NCBI GenBank assembly: GCA_040080835.1
Contig: JBEBHP010000009.1
Location: forward strand, 121,410 to 185,409
DNA length: 64,000 nucleotides
Reading direction: 5' to 3'
From: SZUA-430 sp040080835
Lineage (GTDB): Bacteria > Pseudomonadota > Alphaproteobacteria > Micropepsales > Micropepsaceae
The position numbers were made by a program, and so were the translations under genes. Below the pieces are notes generated by a model. It searched no databases and was not told the origin of the DNA. It was given only the letters and a program-made list of their open reading frames with translations. How positions within the stretch are numbered: the first letter of the stretch is position 1; each line of letters begins with the position of its first letter. Positions 17,578 through 26,614 of this stretch are shown here, piece by piece.

Positions 17578-18924
17578 ATGACTGATGAAAAAAACACCCT
17601 TGGCCGCAGGCTGAAGAGATACGCCAATGTGACCACCACAATGGGTGGAGCTGCCGCGCGAATGGCGGGTTCGCGAATGCTTGGAATTGAGCGCGGCGAG
17701 AAAATTGAAGCCGCTGAACTCAAGGCCGCGCTTGGAAATCTCAAGGGTCCCTTGATGAAAGTGGCCCAGATGCTGTCGACCGTACCCGACGTCGTGCCCG
17801 CAAGTTTCGCGGCCGAGCTCGCGACACTTCAGACCCAGGCCCCGCCCATGGGTTGGCCCTTCGTGCGCCGTCGCATGGTCGCTGAACTGGGATCAGACTG
17901 GGAAAAGAAATTCAAGACCTTCGAACACGAGGCGTCCGCCGCTGCCTCGCTTGGTCAGGTCCATCGCGCCTGGGACAAGAAGGGCAGGATGCTCGCTTGC
18001 AAGCTGCAATATCCCGACATGGCGTCAGCGGTTGAAGCGGACCTCTCGCAACTCAAATTGATGTTCTCGCTCTACCGCCGCATGGATCGCGCAATCGATC
18101 CGTCCGAGATCGCCGACGAAGTGGGTGCGAGACTTCGCGAAGAGCTCGACTACAAGCGCGAGGCCGCCAACATTGAACTCTATCGCATCATGATGAAGGG
18201 GAACCCTGAAATACATGTTCCCGAGGTCTTGAGCGATCTGTCCACCAATCGCCTTCTGACCATGAGCTGGGTCACCGGCCAGCCCATACTAGATTTCAAG
18301 ACACGCCCGCTTGCCGACCGCAATGCCATTGCAACTACAATGTTCAGGGCGTGGTGGCATCCCTTCAGCCACTACGCAGTGATCCATGGTGACCCTCATC
18401 TTGGTAACTACACCATCCGTGAAAACCTCGATCTCAATCTTCTTGACTATGGTTGCATTCGCACTTTCAAGCCAAAATTTGTTGGTGGCGTGATCGATCT
18501 CTACAATGCGTTGCTGAAGAATGACGATGCGTTGGCAGTGCACGCATACGAGACCTGGGGCTTCAAGTCGCTCAAGAAGGAACTGATCGAAGCCCTGAAC
18601 ATTTGGGCGCGGTTCATTTATGCGCCAATGCTCGACGATCGCGTCCGCACCGTAGCCAACGGCGTTGAACCGTCTGCATATGGCCGCAAGGAAGCCTTTC
18701 AGGTTCATCAGCTCTTGAAACAGTTGGGTCCGGTTAAGCCGCCCCGCGAGTTTGTGTTCATGGATCGCGCGGCGATCGGGCTGGGTGCAGTATTTCTGCA
18801 CCTTCAGGCCGAGCTCAACTTTTTCAAACTATTCAACCACGAAATCGGCAAGTTTTCCCTCGCTGAAGTATCAAGACGCCAGAAGTCTGCATTTGAGATC
18901 GCTGGAGTTCCACTTCCCATCTGA
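17578..18924 (+). CDS. ABC1/AarF (UbiB-like) atypical kinase
   Basis: A 448-residue member of the UbiB/ADCK family, which supports ubiquinone synthesis or lipid homeostasis. Key motifs: the KxGQ element appears as KVAQ at 61-64, the nucleotide-binding alanine stretch is AAASLGQVHRA, then EELDYKREA, the catalytic loop VIHGDPHLGN and the metal-binding LLDYG. The KVAQ variant (glycine replaced by alanine) occurs in this ADCK-like branch. The ATG at 17578 is chosen because homology starts soon after. It is first in a tight run with DUF2332, a thioesterase and a hydrolase. Confidence 0.9.
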   Translation: MTDEKNTLGRRLKRYANVTTTMGGAAARMAGSRMLGIERGEKIEAAELKAALGNLKGPLMKVAQMLSTVPDVVPASFAAELATLQTQAPPMGWPFVRRRMVAELGSDWEKKFKTFEHEASAAASLGQVHRAWDKKGRMLACKLQYPDMASAVEADLSQLKLMFSLYRRMDRAIDPSEIADEVGARLREELDYKREAANIELYRIMMKGNPEIHVPEVLSDLSTNRLLTMSWVTGQPILDFKTRPLADRNAIATTMFRAWWHPFSHYAVIHGDPHLGNYTIRENLDLNLLDYGCIRTFKPKFVGGVIDLYNALLKNDDALAVHAYETWGFKSLKKELIEALNIWARFIYAPMLDDRVRTVANGVEPSAYGRKEAFQVHQLLKQLGPVKPPREFVFMDRAAIGLGAVFLHLQAELNFFKLFNHEIGKFSLAEVSRRQKSAFEIAGVPLPI

Positions 18925-18932
18925 GGTGCGGC

Positions 18933-19985
18933 ATGCAGGAATCCGACTACTGGACAATATTCGCCGATGAGGCAACGCGCATCGGATCGCCTCTCTACGG
19001 CAACCTGGCCCTGAAAATCCGCGAGGACAGCAGGCTTCGTTCCATCGCCGCAACCGCCAAACTCGGGCAACCGCACGCGAACCTGATTTTTGCGGCGGTT
19101 CACTACCTGTTGCTGGATGGAAAAGCTCATCAACTCTCGCAGCACTACCCCAGCCTTTGTCCCGGTGCGAAGCCCTCGACTGACGCGTTCACGCTGTTTC
19201 GCGATTTTTGTCTGCAGCACGAACAGGAAGTGATCAGCCTGGTGTCCGTCCGCATCACGAACACGAATGAAGTGGCGCGCTCGACGTCGCTGTACCCCGC
19301 TTTCGACTTCGTGGCGCGAGAGACTCGCCAGGATCTGCACATGGTGGAAATCGGTCCCAGCGCCGGCTTCAACCTCAACTGGAACCACTACGCCTATACC
19401 TATGTCAGGGATGGAAAAGGCGTCCTTCATCGCGCTCCGGCAGATGCTTTGCTGGATTTGAAAGCGGAACTCCGCGGCACACGAACGCCGCAACCGTCAG
19501 AAGAAATGCCCGGAGTGGCAAGCAAGGTTGGACTCGAACTCAATCCGGTCAACCTGCAAAATCCTGAAGACCGCTTGTGGTTGAAAGCACTGATATTTCC
19601 GGAGCTGACGCATCGGATCCGCAGACTGGAAGGCGCGATCAGGACCGGACTTGCCCATCCGCCCAACATCAAATTTGGCAATGCACTTGAACTGCTGGAA
19701 CCAACCGTCCGTGCCTTGCCGGCACAAGGGATTCCCGTGGTCTACCATTCGTTCGTGACGTATCAATTCTCGGGTGCGATGCGTGAACAGCTGCACAACG
19801 CCCTTTTGACATTGTCAGAGACACGTCCGCTTTACCGGGTGTCCATCGAGTGGGCTGCCAGTAAACACCCCCTCACTGTCTCTCGTTACGACAACGGGCG
19901 ATGCAATCAAGTCGTTTTGGCCGATTGCAATCCGCACGGCGCTTGGCTTGAATGGCGCCATGAAGCAAAGGCGCATGCTGAATGA
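18933..19985 (+). CDS. DUF2332 family protein
   Basis: A 350-residue cytosolic protein matching DUF2332 (YGNLALKIREDSRLRSIA at the start, VEIGPSAGFNLNW in the middle, VVYHSFVTYQF near the end). The middle motif resembles a Rossmann-like nucleotide or SAM pocket, but the activity is unknown. It starts 8 bases after the kinase gene, and its stop overlaps the thioesterase start by four bases (ATGA), so the genes are probably coupled. Confidence 0.85.
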   Translation: MQESDYWTIFADEATRIGSPLYGNLALKIREDSRLRSIAATAKLGQPHANLIFAAVHYLLLDGKAHQLSQHYPSLCPGAKPSTDAFTLFRDFCLQHEQEVISLVSVRITNTNEVARSTSLYPAFDFVARETRQDLHMVEIGPSAGFNLNWNHYAYTYVRDGKGVLHRAPADALLDLKAELRGTRTPQPSEEMPGVASKVGLELNPVNLQNPEDRLWLKALIFPELTHRIRRLEGAIRTGLAHPPNIKFGNALELLEPTVRALPAQGIPVVYHSFVTYQFSGAMREQLHNALLTLSETRPLYRVSIEWAASKHPLTVSRYDNGRCNQVVLADCNPHGAWLEWRHEAKAHAE

Positions 19986-20434
19986 CTGACGACTTGCTGG
20001 AAGAGAATGCACCCGAAATTCCGGACGACTATGTCCGAATGAACTGGTTCCAGGGTTTCGGTCGGCAGATCGGTCCCATGTATGAGAGGGTCAACGCTGA
20101 CAGATCCTATACCCGCGCCTTCCTCGTCTCCGAAGCACACACCAATGGCATGCGCAATTGTCATGGCGGCATGCTGATGGCATTTGCTGATATGGCACTG
20201 GGGCATGCCATCACCATTCACGCAAATCGCTATTGGGTGACGGTTCGTATGGTCACTGATTTCATTGACGCCGCGGCGATAGGCGACTGGGTCGAAGGCA
20301 ATGGCGTCATCACCGGTCATGACGACGATTTCTACACTGTCACCGGACGCATCTGGTCGGGAGAGCGAACAATCATGTCGGCGACGGGTGTCTTCAAGGC
20401 GCTCGGTGTCCGTCCCGTGCGGCGCAAGGCCTGA
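19982..20434 (+). CDS. PaaI-type hotdog thioesterase
   Basis: A 150-residue acyl-CoA thioesterase-like protein. NCHGGMLMAFADMALGHA is the hotdog-helix active-site region, and the strand RMVTDFIDAAAIGDWVEGNG is typical of the family. Its acyl substrate is not known. Overlaps DUF2332 (ATGA) and is followed one base later by the alpha/beta hydrolase ATG. Confidence 0.88.
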   Translation: MTDDLLEENAPEIPDDYVRMNWFQGFGRQIGPMYERVNADRSYTRAFLVSEAHTNGMRNCHGGMLMAFADMALGHAITIHANRYWVTVRMVTDFIDAAAIGDWVEGNGVITGHDDDFYTVTGRIWSGERTIMSATGVFKALGVRPVRRKA

Positions 20435-20435
20435 C

Positions 20436-21380
20436 ATGGCAGGCACATCGGTCAACCCGGGCCCATTGGCCCGTTACAATGGCGAGCGTGTCGTGGGCCC
20501 CGACTGGTTCGAGAGCGCTGTCGCCGTGCCTTGCGAAAGCGCAAGCGTTCACGTAGCCGGCATCGACAGCCACTATCTGCGCTGGGGAGACCGTTCAAGG
20601 CCAGGATTGCTGCTTGTCCACGGCAACGGCGCCCATGCTTACTGGTGGAGCTTCATCGCGCCGTTTCTCGCCCGTGAATACAACGTGGCTGCGCTGGATT
20701 TGTCGGGCATGGGTGACTCAGGTCACCGCAGCCAGTACGCGATGAATCTGTTCGTCGAGGAACTGCTGGCCGTGGCTGAACATTCCGCAATGTTCAGAAA
20801 TGCGGAACCGCCTGTTATCGTGGCGCATTCCTTCGGCGGCTTTGCGACAATTCTTGCCGGGGCCATGCACGGCGAGCGCCTGGCCGGCACGGTGATTGTG
20901 GATTCACCCGTGAACCCCCCTGATCGTCCCGGCGGTCCGCCGCACCGCGAGCATCGGCCACACAGGATCTATCCGACATTGAGAGAGGCTCTGGCACGCT
21001 TCAGGCTCGCCCCCGAACAGCCCTGTGAAAACGAATTCATTGTCGACTTCATTGCCCGGAAGTCTCTCAAGAAGGTCGAGGGCGGACTGACCTGGAAATT
21101 TGATCCGTCCCTGTGGACATCCAGGTTTTCAATTGGTGACACGGCGGAATGCCTGCGCAGGACCAGGTGTCGGATTGCGATCATGCGCGGCGAAAATTCG
21201 GTGCTGATGCCTCCAGAGGTCGGCGAATACATGTTCAGCCTGCTGGGCCATGCCGCGCCGGTGATCGAAATTCCGCAAGCTAGGCACCATGTCATGCTCG
21301 ATCAGCCTCTCGCGTTCGTAGCGGCATTGCGCGCGCTTCTGGCAGATTGGAATCACTCCTTGCCAACGCGTCGCATTTAG
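20436..21380 (+). CDS. alpha/beta hydrolase
   Basis: A 314-residue serine hydrolase. Oxyanion region LLVHGNGAHAYWW (about 59-71), nucleophile S132 in VAHSFGG, and catalytic histidine in ARHHVMLDQP. The N-terminus before residue 40 is not conserved; the ATG at 20436 directly follows the thioesterase stop. The frame is open further upstream but there overlaps the thioesterase. Esterase, lactonase or haloalkane-type action all remain possible. Confidence 0.9.
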   Translation: MAGTSVNPGPLARYNGERVVGPDWFESAVAVPCESASVHVAGIDSHYLRWGDRSRPGLLLVHGNGAHAYWWSFIAPFLAREYNVAALDLSGMGDSGHRSQYAMNLFVEELLAVAEHSAMFRNAEPPVIVAHSFGGFATILAGAMHGERLAGTVIVDSPVNPPDRPGGPPHREHRPHRIYPTLREALARFRLAPEQPCENEFIVDFIARKSLKKVEGGLTWKFDPSLWTSRFSIGDTAECLRRTRCRIAIMRGENSVLMPPEVGEYMFSLLGHAAPVIEIPQARHHVMLDQPLAFVAALRALLADWNHSLPTRRI

Positions 21381-21428
21381 AAACCGCGACGACCGCCAAA
21401 AGCGGACAAAAAGCCCATAAAACTGCGG

Positions 21429-21456
21429 TTGCTCAGACGCGCGTCATTGCTATATT
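21429..21456 (+). promoter_or_regulatory. putative promoter of the cox subunit IV-pnt operon
   Basis: TTGCTC (21429-21434), a 16-base spacer and TATATT (21451-21456), 45 bases upstream of the first ATG. The gap between the hydrolase stop and this gene holds no other signal. Confidence 0.5.
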
Positions 21457-21500
21457 CCGCGGCGAACCAACTCTAGCTTGATCAGACAGGAACCACTGAC

Positions 21501-21650
21501 ATGGCAGCCGCACCACAATCGACCTACAAACGAGGCACGATGGACATCCGCGAACAGCAATCAACATTCGTGTTGTTCTGGGCGCTGACGAAATGGGGCA
21601 TCATATGCACCCTAATCCTCATGATGATTCTCGCCTATATGTTCACGTAG
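21501..21650 (+). CDS. aa3-type cytochrome c oxidase subunit IV, small alphaproteobacterial form
   Basis: A 49-residue protein with a hydrophilic start containing the family stretch GTMDIREQQSTFVLFW and one membrane helix (about residues 30-48). It matches the short bacterial aa3 oxidase subunit IV, an accessory of the terminal oxidase in the inner membrane. The gene commonly lies away from the main cox genes, often before pnt in Alphaproteobacteria. Too short for routine gene finding; the start has weak AGGAA-type pairing. Confidence 0.88.
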   Translation: MAAAPQSTYKRGTMDIREQQSTFVLFWALTKWGIICTLILMMILAYMFT

Positions 21651-21705
21651 GGCAGGTCTTCCTGACCGCCACGCCCAACTCCTCGCACTTAACCCCGTAG
21701 GCTCC

Positions 21706-22830
21706 ATGAAGATCGGCATCCCGAAGGAAAGGCGCGCGAACGAGACCCGTGTCGCCGCAACTCCAGAGACAGTGAAGAAATTCAAGGCACTGGGCGTTGA
21801 TATCCTGGTAGAATCCGGTGCAGGTGCTGCCGCGCATTTCGCAGATGCAGACTATGCAGGCGCTGGTGCCTCGATGGTTTCGGCATCCGAGGCTCTGGGT
21901 TCCGATGTCGTTCTCAAAGTTCAGCGTCCGACGACCGACGAACTCAAGATGATTGGCAAGGGTTCGATGCTTGCCGCGATCTTGGCCCCATACGCCGAAA
22001 AGGCGATGATCCCTCAATATGCGGCGGCGGGCGTGAACACCTTCGCAATGGAGTTCATGCCGCGAATCACGCGTGCGCAATCCATGGACGTGCTGTCGTC
22101 GCAGTCAAACCTTGCGGGCTACAAGTCAGTCATCGACGCGGCGGCACTTTTCGGCCGCGCCTTCCCGATGATGATGACGGCTGCCGGAACAATCGCGGCC
22201 GCACGCGTGCTCGTGATGGGAGTCGGTGTGGCAGGCCTGCAGGCGATTGCGACGGCCAAACGTCTGGGTGCCATTGTTTCCGCAACCGATGTCCGCCTTG
22301 CAACCAAGGAACAGGTAAAGTCTCTCGGCGGCACTTTTGTGGCCATCGAAGACGAGGAGACCAAGCAGGCCGAGACTGCTGGCGGCTATGCCAGGGAAAT
22401 GAGCGACGCCTACAAACACAAGCAGGCAGCGCTTATCGCCGAGACCATCAGGAAGCAGGACGTGGTGATAACCACGGCGCTCATCCCGGGCCGACCCGCA
22501 CCGGTGCTGGTGACAGAGGATATGGTGCGCAGTATGAAACCAGGTTCGATCATCATCGATCTGGCGGCTGAGCAGGGTGGTAACTGCCCCCTGACGAAGG
22601 CGGGTGAAACGATTGAAGTCAATGGTGTGAAGATTGTTGGCGCGGTCAACCTGGCGGGTCATCTGGCCGCCGACGCGTCGGCGCTCTACTCGCGCAACCT
22701 GTTCAACTTCCTGTCACCAATGATCGACAAGGCGACGAAGACCCTGAAGGTCGACTGGAATGATGAAATCATCAAGGGAACATGCCTGACACGCGACGGA
22801 GAAGTTGTTCACGCGGCAGTGAAGGCGTAA
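21706..22830 (+). CDS. pntAA: NAD(P) transhydrogenase subunit alpha part 1 (PntAA)
   Basis: NAD(H)-binding domain I of the proton-translocating transhydrogenase, 374 residues. The start MKIGIPKERRANETRVA and the alanine dehydrogenase/PNT dinucleotide site (VLVMGVGVAGLQAI) are clear. The enzyme moves hydride from NADH to NADP+ driven by proton entry and supplies NADPH. The three-gene split form (pntAA, pntAB, pntB) is usual in Alphaproteobacteria. Eleven bases separate it from pntAB. Confidence 0.96.
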   Translation: MKIGIPKERRANETRVAATPETVKKFKALGVDILVESGAGAAAHFADADYAGAGASMVSASEALGSDVVLKVQRPTTDELKMIGKGSMLAAILAPYAEKAMIPQYAAAGVNTFAMEFMPRITRAQSMDVLSSQSNLAGYKSVIDAAALFGRAFPMMMTAAGTIAAARVLVMGVGVAGLQAIATAKRLGAIVSATDVRLATKEQVKSLGGTFVAIEDEETKQAETAGGYAREMSDAYKHKQAALIAETIRKQDVVITTALIPGRPAPVLVTEDMVRSMKPGSIIIDLAAEQGGNCPLTKAGETIEVNGVKIVGAVNLAGHLAADASALYSRNLFNFLSPMIDKATKTLKVDWNDEIIKGTCLTRDGEVVHAAVKA

Positions 22831-22841
22831 CGGAGAAACCC

Positions 22842-23156
22842 ATGGAAGCCATCGACCCGTTTATCTTCCGCCTTTCGATATTCGTTCTGGCGATATTCGT
22901 TGGATACTACGTGGTGTGGAGTGTGACACCCGCGCTCCATACGCCACTGATGTCGGTCACCAACGCAATCTCCTCGGTCATCATCGTGGGTGCACTTCTT
23001 GCGGTTGGCGTCAAACTGATTGATGCCGGTGAAGGCGGATGGGTTGCCAAGATCTTTGGCGTCATCGCCGTCATCCTCGCCAGCGTGAATATCTTTGGCG
23101 GCTTTCTTGTCACCCAGCGAATGCTTGCGATGTACCGCAAGAAAGAAAAAAAGTAA
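22842..23156 (+). CDS. pntAB: NAD(P) transhydrogenase subunit alpha part 2 (PntAB)
   Basis: A 104-residue membrane protein supplying the alpha-part membrane helices of the proton channel. Three hydrophobic segments are visible (LSIFVLAIFVGYYVVW, SSVIIVGALLAVGV, IFGVIAVILASVNIFGGF). CGGAGAAA precedes the ATG at 22842. An upstream in-frame ATG overlaps pntAA and is not used. Confidence 0.94.
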   Translation: MEAIDPFIFRLSIFVLAIFVGYYVVWSVTPALHTPLMSVTNAISSVIIVGALLAVGVKLIDAGEGGWVAKIFGVIAVILASVNIFGGFLVTQRMLAMYRKKEKK

Positions 23157-23170
23157 GGCACGGCCCGCTC

Positions 23171-23458
23171 GTGGACACGACCATCACCCTTGCTGACGCG
23201 ATCGCCGCAGGTCTTGCCGTTGTTGCGTTTGGTGAAATGGTTGCCGCGCAATACTTCTCGATGCAGGCCGCGGTTCATTCCAGGCTTATTGCGTCCCTGC
23301 TTCTGTGGGAAGGCTTTGCGATGTTTGCCTGCGCGTTTATCCTTCATTTTCGCCAGGATTTCGGTGTTTCAACGATTGTCGCGCTTGTTGCCATCTGGAT
23401 GGCTGGCGCGGGAATCGGACTGCTTCGCGCGGGCTTTTTTGATGCGCCCCATGAATAA
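23171..23458 (+). CDS. small membrane protein inserted between pntAB and pntB
   Basis: A 95-residue protein from a GTG at 23171. Three hydrophobic segments (about residues 7-24, 35-58 and 66-88) suggest an integral membrane protein. It lies 14 bases after pntAB and 18 before pntB on the same strand, so it is almost surely in the operon, yet pntAB and pntB are normally adjacent. I do not recognise it. It could be an accessory subunit of the transhydrogenase. The start is weakly supported because no ATG is available near. Confidence 0.7.
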   Translation: MDTTITLADAIAAGLAVVAFGEMVAAQYFSMQAAVHSRLIASLLLWEGFAMFACAFILHFRQDFGVSTIVALVAIWMAGAGIGLLRAGFFDAPHE

Positions 23459-23476
23459 TTCGGATCGAGTCAAATC

Positions 23477-24880
23477 ATGAACGCAAATCTAGCAGCACTC
23501 CTTTACCTGGTGTCGGGCGTGCTCTTCATTTCGGCACTACGAGGCCTTTCGAGCCCGGAATCATCACGTCGCGGCAACCAGTTCGGCATGATCGGCATGG
23601 TGATTGCGATTCTGACCACGCTGGCTGTTTCCAGTCCATCTGACAGCCTGACCTGGGGCCTCATTCTTGGTGGCATGGCAATTGGTGGCGTGATCGGCGC
23701 CATCACGGCGCGGCGCATCGCGATGACGCAGATGCCCCAGCTCGTCGCGGCCTTCCATAGCCTCGTCGGTCTGGCGGCAGTGTTTGTTGCTGCCGCCGCA
23801 TTGTACGCACCGCAGGCATTCAACATTGGAGAGCCTGGCAACATTCACATGCAGTCGCTTATCGAAATGTCGCTCGGCGTGGCAATTGGTGCGATCACAT
23901 TTTCCGGTTCAATCATTGCGTTCGCAAAACTCAACGGCAACATGTCCGGTGCACCCATAATTCTGCCGGCGCGCCATGCAATCAACATTCTGATCTTTGT
24001 GGCGATCCTGGCGCTTATTGTCATGCTGGTCACCAGCAGCGGCGCTGCGTCCTGGACATTCTGGGCAATCACCGTCCTGTCGATCGTGCTCGGCGTAACC
24101 TTGATTGTCCCGATCGGTGGCGCAGACATGCCGGTCGTCGTGTCGATGCTGAATTCCTACTCCGGCTGGGCGGCTGCAGGAATTGGCTTCACGCTGGAAA
24201 ACACCGCGCTGATCATCACAGGGGCCCTCGTCGGTTCTTCTGGCGCGATCCTCAGCTACATCATGTGCAAGGGCATGAACCGCTCATTCATCTCGGTAAT
24301 CCTGGGCGGTTTTGGCGGCGAGACAGCAGGCCCGGCCGGCAAGAAGGAAACACGCCCGATAAAGCAGGGGTCGGCCGAAGACGCGGCCTTCATCATGAAG
24401 AACGCCTCATCGGTCATCGTCGTTCCGGGTTACGGCATGGCGGTCGCCCAGGCCCAGCACGCACTTCGCGAAATGGCGGACAGGCTCAAGAAGGAAGGCG
24501 TGAAGGTTTCCTACGCCATTCACCCTGTCGCGGGTCGAATGCCGGGCCACATGAATGTGCTGCTTGCCGAAGCAAACGTGCCGTACGACGAAGTGTTCGA
24601 GCTTGACGACATCAACAGCCAGTTTCCTCAAGCGGACGTTGCCTATGTCATTGGCGCAAATGACGTGACCAATCCGGTCGCCAAGACCGACCCGCAGTCC
24701 CCGATCTACGGGATGCCGATCCTTGACGTCGAAAAAGCCAAGACCGTTCTTTTCATTAAGCGTGGTATGGGCTCGGGTTACGCTGGCGTGGAAAACGAAC
24801 TGTTCTTCAGGGACAACACGATGATGCTGTTTGGCGACGCGAAGAAGATGACCGAGGAAATTGTGAAATCACTTGGCTGA
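23477..24880 (+). CDS. pntB: NAD(P) transhydrogenase subunit beta (PntB)
   Basis: A 467-residue protein: an N-terminal membrane half with about nine helices, then the NADP(H)-binding domain III from about residue 290 (VIVVPGYGMAVAQAQH, HPVAGRMPGHMNVLLAEA, DVTNPVA, KRGMGSGYAG). It completes the PntAA-PntAB-PntB complex. A hydrophobic start without a cleaved signal is normal for the subunit. Confidence 0.96.
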   Translation: MNANLAALLYLVSGVLFISALRGLSSPESSRRGNQFGMIGMVIAILTTLAVSSPSDSLTWGLILGGMAIGGVIGAITARRIAMTQMPQLVAAFHSLVGLAAVFVAAAALYAPQAFNIGEPGNIHMQSLIEMSLGVAIGAITFSGSIIAFAKLNGNMSGAPIILPARHAINILIFVAILALIVMLVTSSGAASWTFWAITVLSIVLGVTLIVPIGGADMPVVVSMLNSYSGWAAAGIGFTLENTALIITGALVGSSGAILSYIMCKGMNRSFISVILGGFGGETAGPAGKKETRPIKQGSAEDAAFIMKNASSVIVVPGYGMAVAQAQHALREMADRLKKEGVKVSYAIHPVAGRMPGHMNVLLAEANVPYDEVFELDDINSQFPQADVAYVIGANDVTNPVAKTDPQSPIYGMPILDVEKAKTVLFIKRGMGSGYAGVENELFFRDNTMMLFGDAKKMTEEIVKSLG

Positions 24881-25086
24881 GGCGCGGTATTCTTCATTAA
24901 GATTTTTACAGCCTCCGCAGATATTCACGATTGGCTTTTGAACGCGATTATCCGCGCCGCGAATGAGTGACTTTCTCGTCACGCCGTTAACTTTCGCATG
25001 ATTATATGGTTGCATGATAGTCGCTACAGACACGATGCTTGAAGCGCGCTAGACATAGCATTGCATATCCCAAAGGGACCAAAAGG

Positions 25087-25587
25087 ATGAAACTCCGCCA
25101 GCTCTTGCTCATCCCCGTGATCGGAGCGCTTTTGTTTCTGACGGCCTGCGAAAATCCGTTCGCGCCGACGTCCACCACTTCATCCACGCCATCGGCTTCC
25201 CCTGAGATCAAGTCCGCCATCGATCAATACGTGGCCAAGGTCAACGCGCATGACGCGCCAGGTGCCGGCGAGTTCTATTCAGATGATCCTGGATTCCAGT
25301 GGATCGAAAACGGCCAGGTTGTCTATGAGACAAAGACGGCGGCAATTGCAGCTCTCACCAATTTTTTTGCCGGATTCCCGGAATCACACTTCGAGGCATA
25401 TGACGTGAAACTGTCGATGCTCACCGACGACGCGGCGCTGGCGACCTTCAGGTTTACCCAGACCATTGCGGCAAATGGTCAGGCGTCTCTCAAGATGGAG
25501 GGCACGATGACGCTCGCCATGACAGACCGGGACGGAAACTGGAAAATCGTCGTGGGACATCGCAGCGCCACCACGTTCCCGCACTAA
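25087..25587 (+). CDS. lipoprotein with a SnoaL/NTF2-like domain
   Basis: A 166-residue lipoprotein: signal with lipobox LTAC (cysteine about residue 19), a serine/threonine-rich linker (TSTTSSTPSASP), then a DUF4440/SnoaL-like domain (IDQYVAKVNAHDAPGAGEFYSDDP, DGNWKIVVGHRS). The fold binds small ligands or acts as a weak enzyme; the role here is unknown. AAAGGG lies 9 bases before the ATG at 25087. It stands alone between the pnt and ABC operons. Confidence 0.82.
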   Translation: MKLRQLLLIPVIGALLFLTACENPFAPTSTTSSTPSASPEIKSAIDQYVAKVNAHDAPGAGEFYSDDPGFQWIENGQVVYETKTAAIAALTNFFAGFPESHFEAYDVKLSMLTDDAALATFRFTQTIAANGQASLKMEGTMTLAMTDRDGNWKIVVGHRSATTFPH

Positions 25588-25684
25588 CCAAGTTCTCCGC
25601 TAACCTTGAGCGCGGCAGTCAGTCAACTATGTGTTGATCTGCGCCTGCCCGTCATGGTTCTGTGGCCCCGGGGCAGTGGGGCGC

Positions 25685-26614
25685 ATGGGGAATTCCGTTC
25701 TCGATTTGGTCGGGGTGTCGAAGCGCTATGGCGATTTTCTCGCCGTAAACAGCGTCAGCTTCAGCGCGCCCAAGGGCAAGATCGTGGGCCTGCTGGGCCC
25801 GAACGGTGCCGGCAAGACCTCAACCCTGCGAATGATCCTCGGCATCTCAACGCCGACTGAAGGGACCATCGCGATTTTCGGAAAGCCGCCGGGCCGTTCG
25901 GTTCAGCGCCGGATTGGCTACCTCCCCGAAGAGCGCGGTCTCTACAAGCGCATGACTGCCTTCGACACCATCGTCTACTTTGCAAAGCTCAAAGGCCTGT
26001 GGGGCAGAAGGGCGCGTCGCCGCGCAAATCAGCTGCTCGAGGAACTCGGCCTGTCCGACGTCAAGGACCGGCGCATCGAAGCGCTGTCCAAAGGTATGGC
26101 GCAGAAGATTCAGCTGGCGACCGCCATCGCTCACGAACCGCAGTTGGTTATTCTCGATGAACCCTTCTCGGGGCTTGATCCCATAAACCAGAACGAACTC
26201 GAAGCAGCGATCAGAAGGCTGGCAGCAGCCGGCGCCACGGTTCTGTTCTCAACCCACACGATGAGCCACGCCGAACGTCTGTGTGATCGATTCGTCATCC
26301 TTGTGAAGGGCAGCAAGGCTTTTGACGGCACATTGACTGAAGCGCGCGCCGTGATGCCCCGCAGCGTCAAGCTTGAATCACCAAATGACCTCTCGTTCCT
26401 CGGTGCTATTCCTGGGGTTTCGGGAATCACGGCGCCTCATGCTGGCACTCCCCACTGGGAAATTTTCCTCACGGCCGGAACCGATCCACAGACGATACTC
26501 GCGGCCTGTTTTGAAAACGGCGTGAAGCTCACGCGTTTCGACACATCAGCCCCACCGCTGCACGAGATCTTCGTCTACCTCGCCGGCGGAAATGCAGAGG
26601 GCCTCGAACCATGA
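25685..26614 (+). CDS. ABC transporter ATP-binding protein (NatA-like)
   Basis: ATPase of a two-gene export system, 309 residues. Walker A GPNGAGKTS, signature LSKGMAQKIQ, Walker B LVILDEPFSGLD and the H-loop STHTM are all present. A DUF4162-like C-terminal region follows. The ATG at 25685 is selected because the family start (SVLDLVGVSKRYGDF) follows at once. It overlaps the permease start by four bases (ATGA). Confidence 0.93.
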   Translation: MGNSVLDLVGVSKRYGDFLAVNSVSFSAPKGKIVGLLGPNGAGKTSTLRMILGISTPTEGTIAIFGKPPGRSVQRRIGYLPEERGLYKRMTAFDTIVYFAKLKGLWGRRARRRANQLLEELGLSDVKDRRIEALSKGMAQKIQLATAIAHEPQLVILDEPFSGLDPINQNELEAAIRRLAAAGATVLFSTHTMSHAERLCDRFVILVKGSKAFDGTLTEARAVMPRSVKLESPNDLSFLGAIPGVSGITAPHAGTPHWEIFLTAGTDPQTILAACFENGVKLTRFDTSAPPLHEIFVYLAGGNAEGLEP

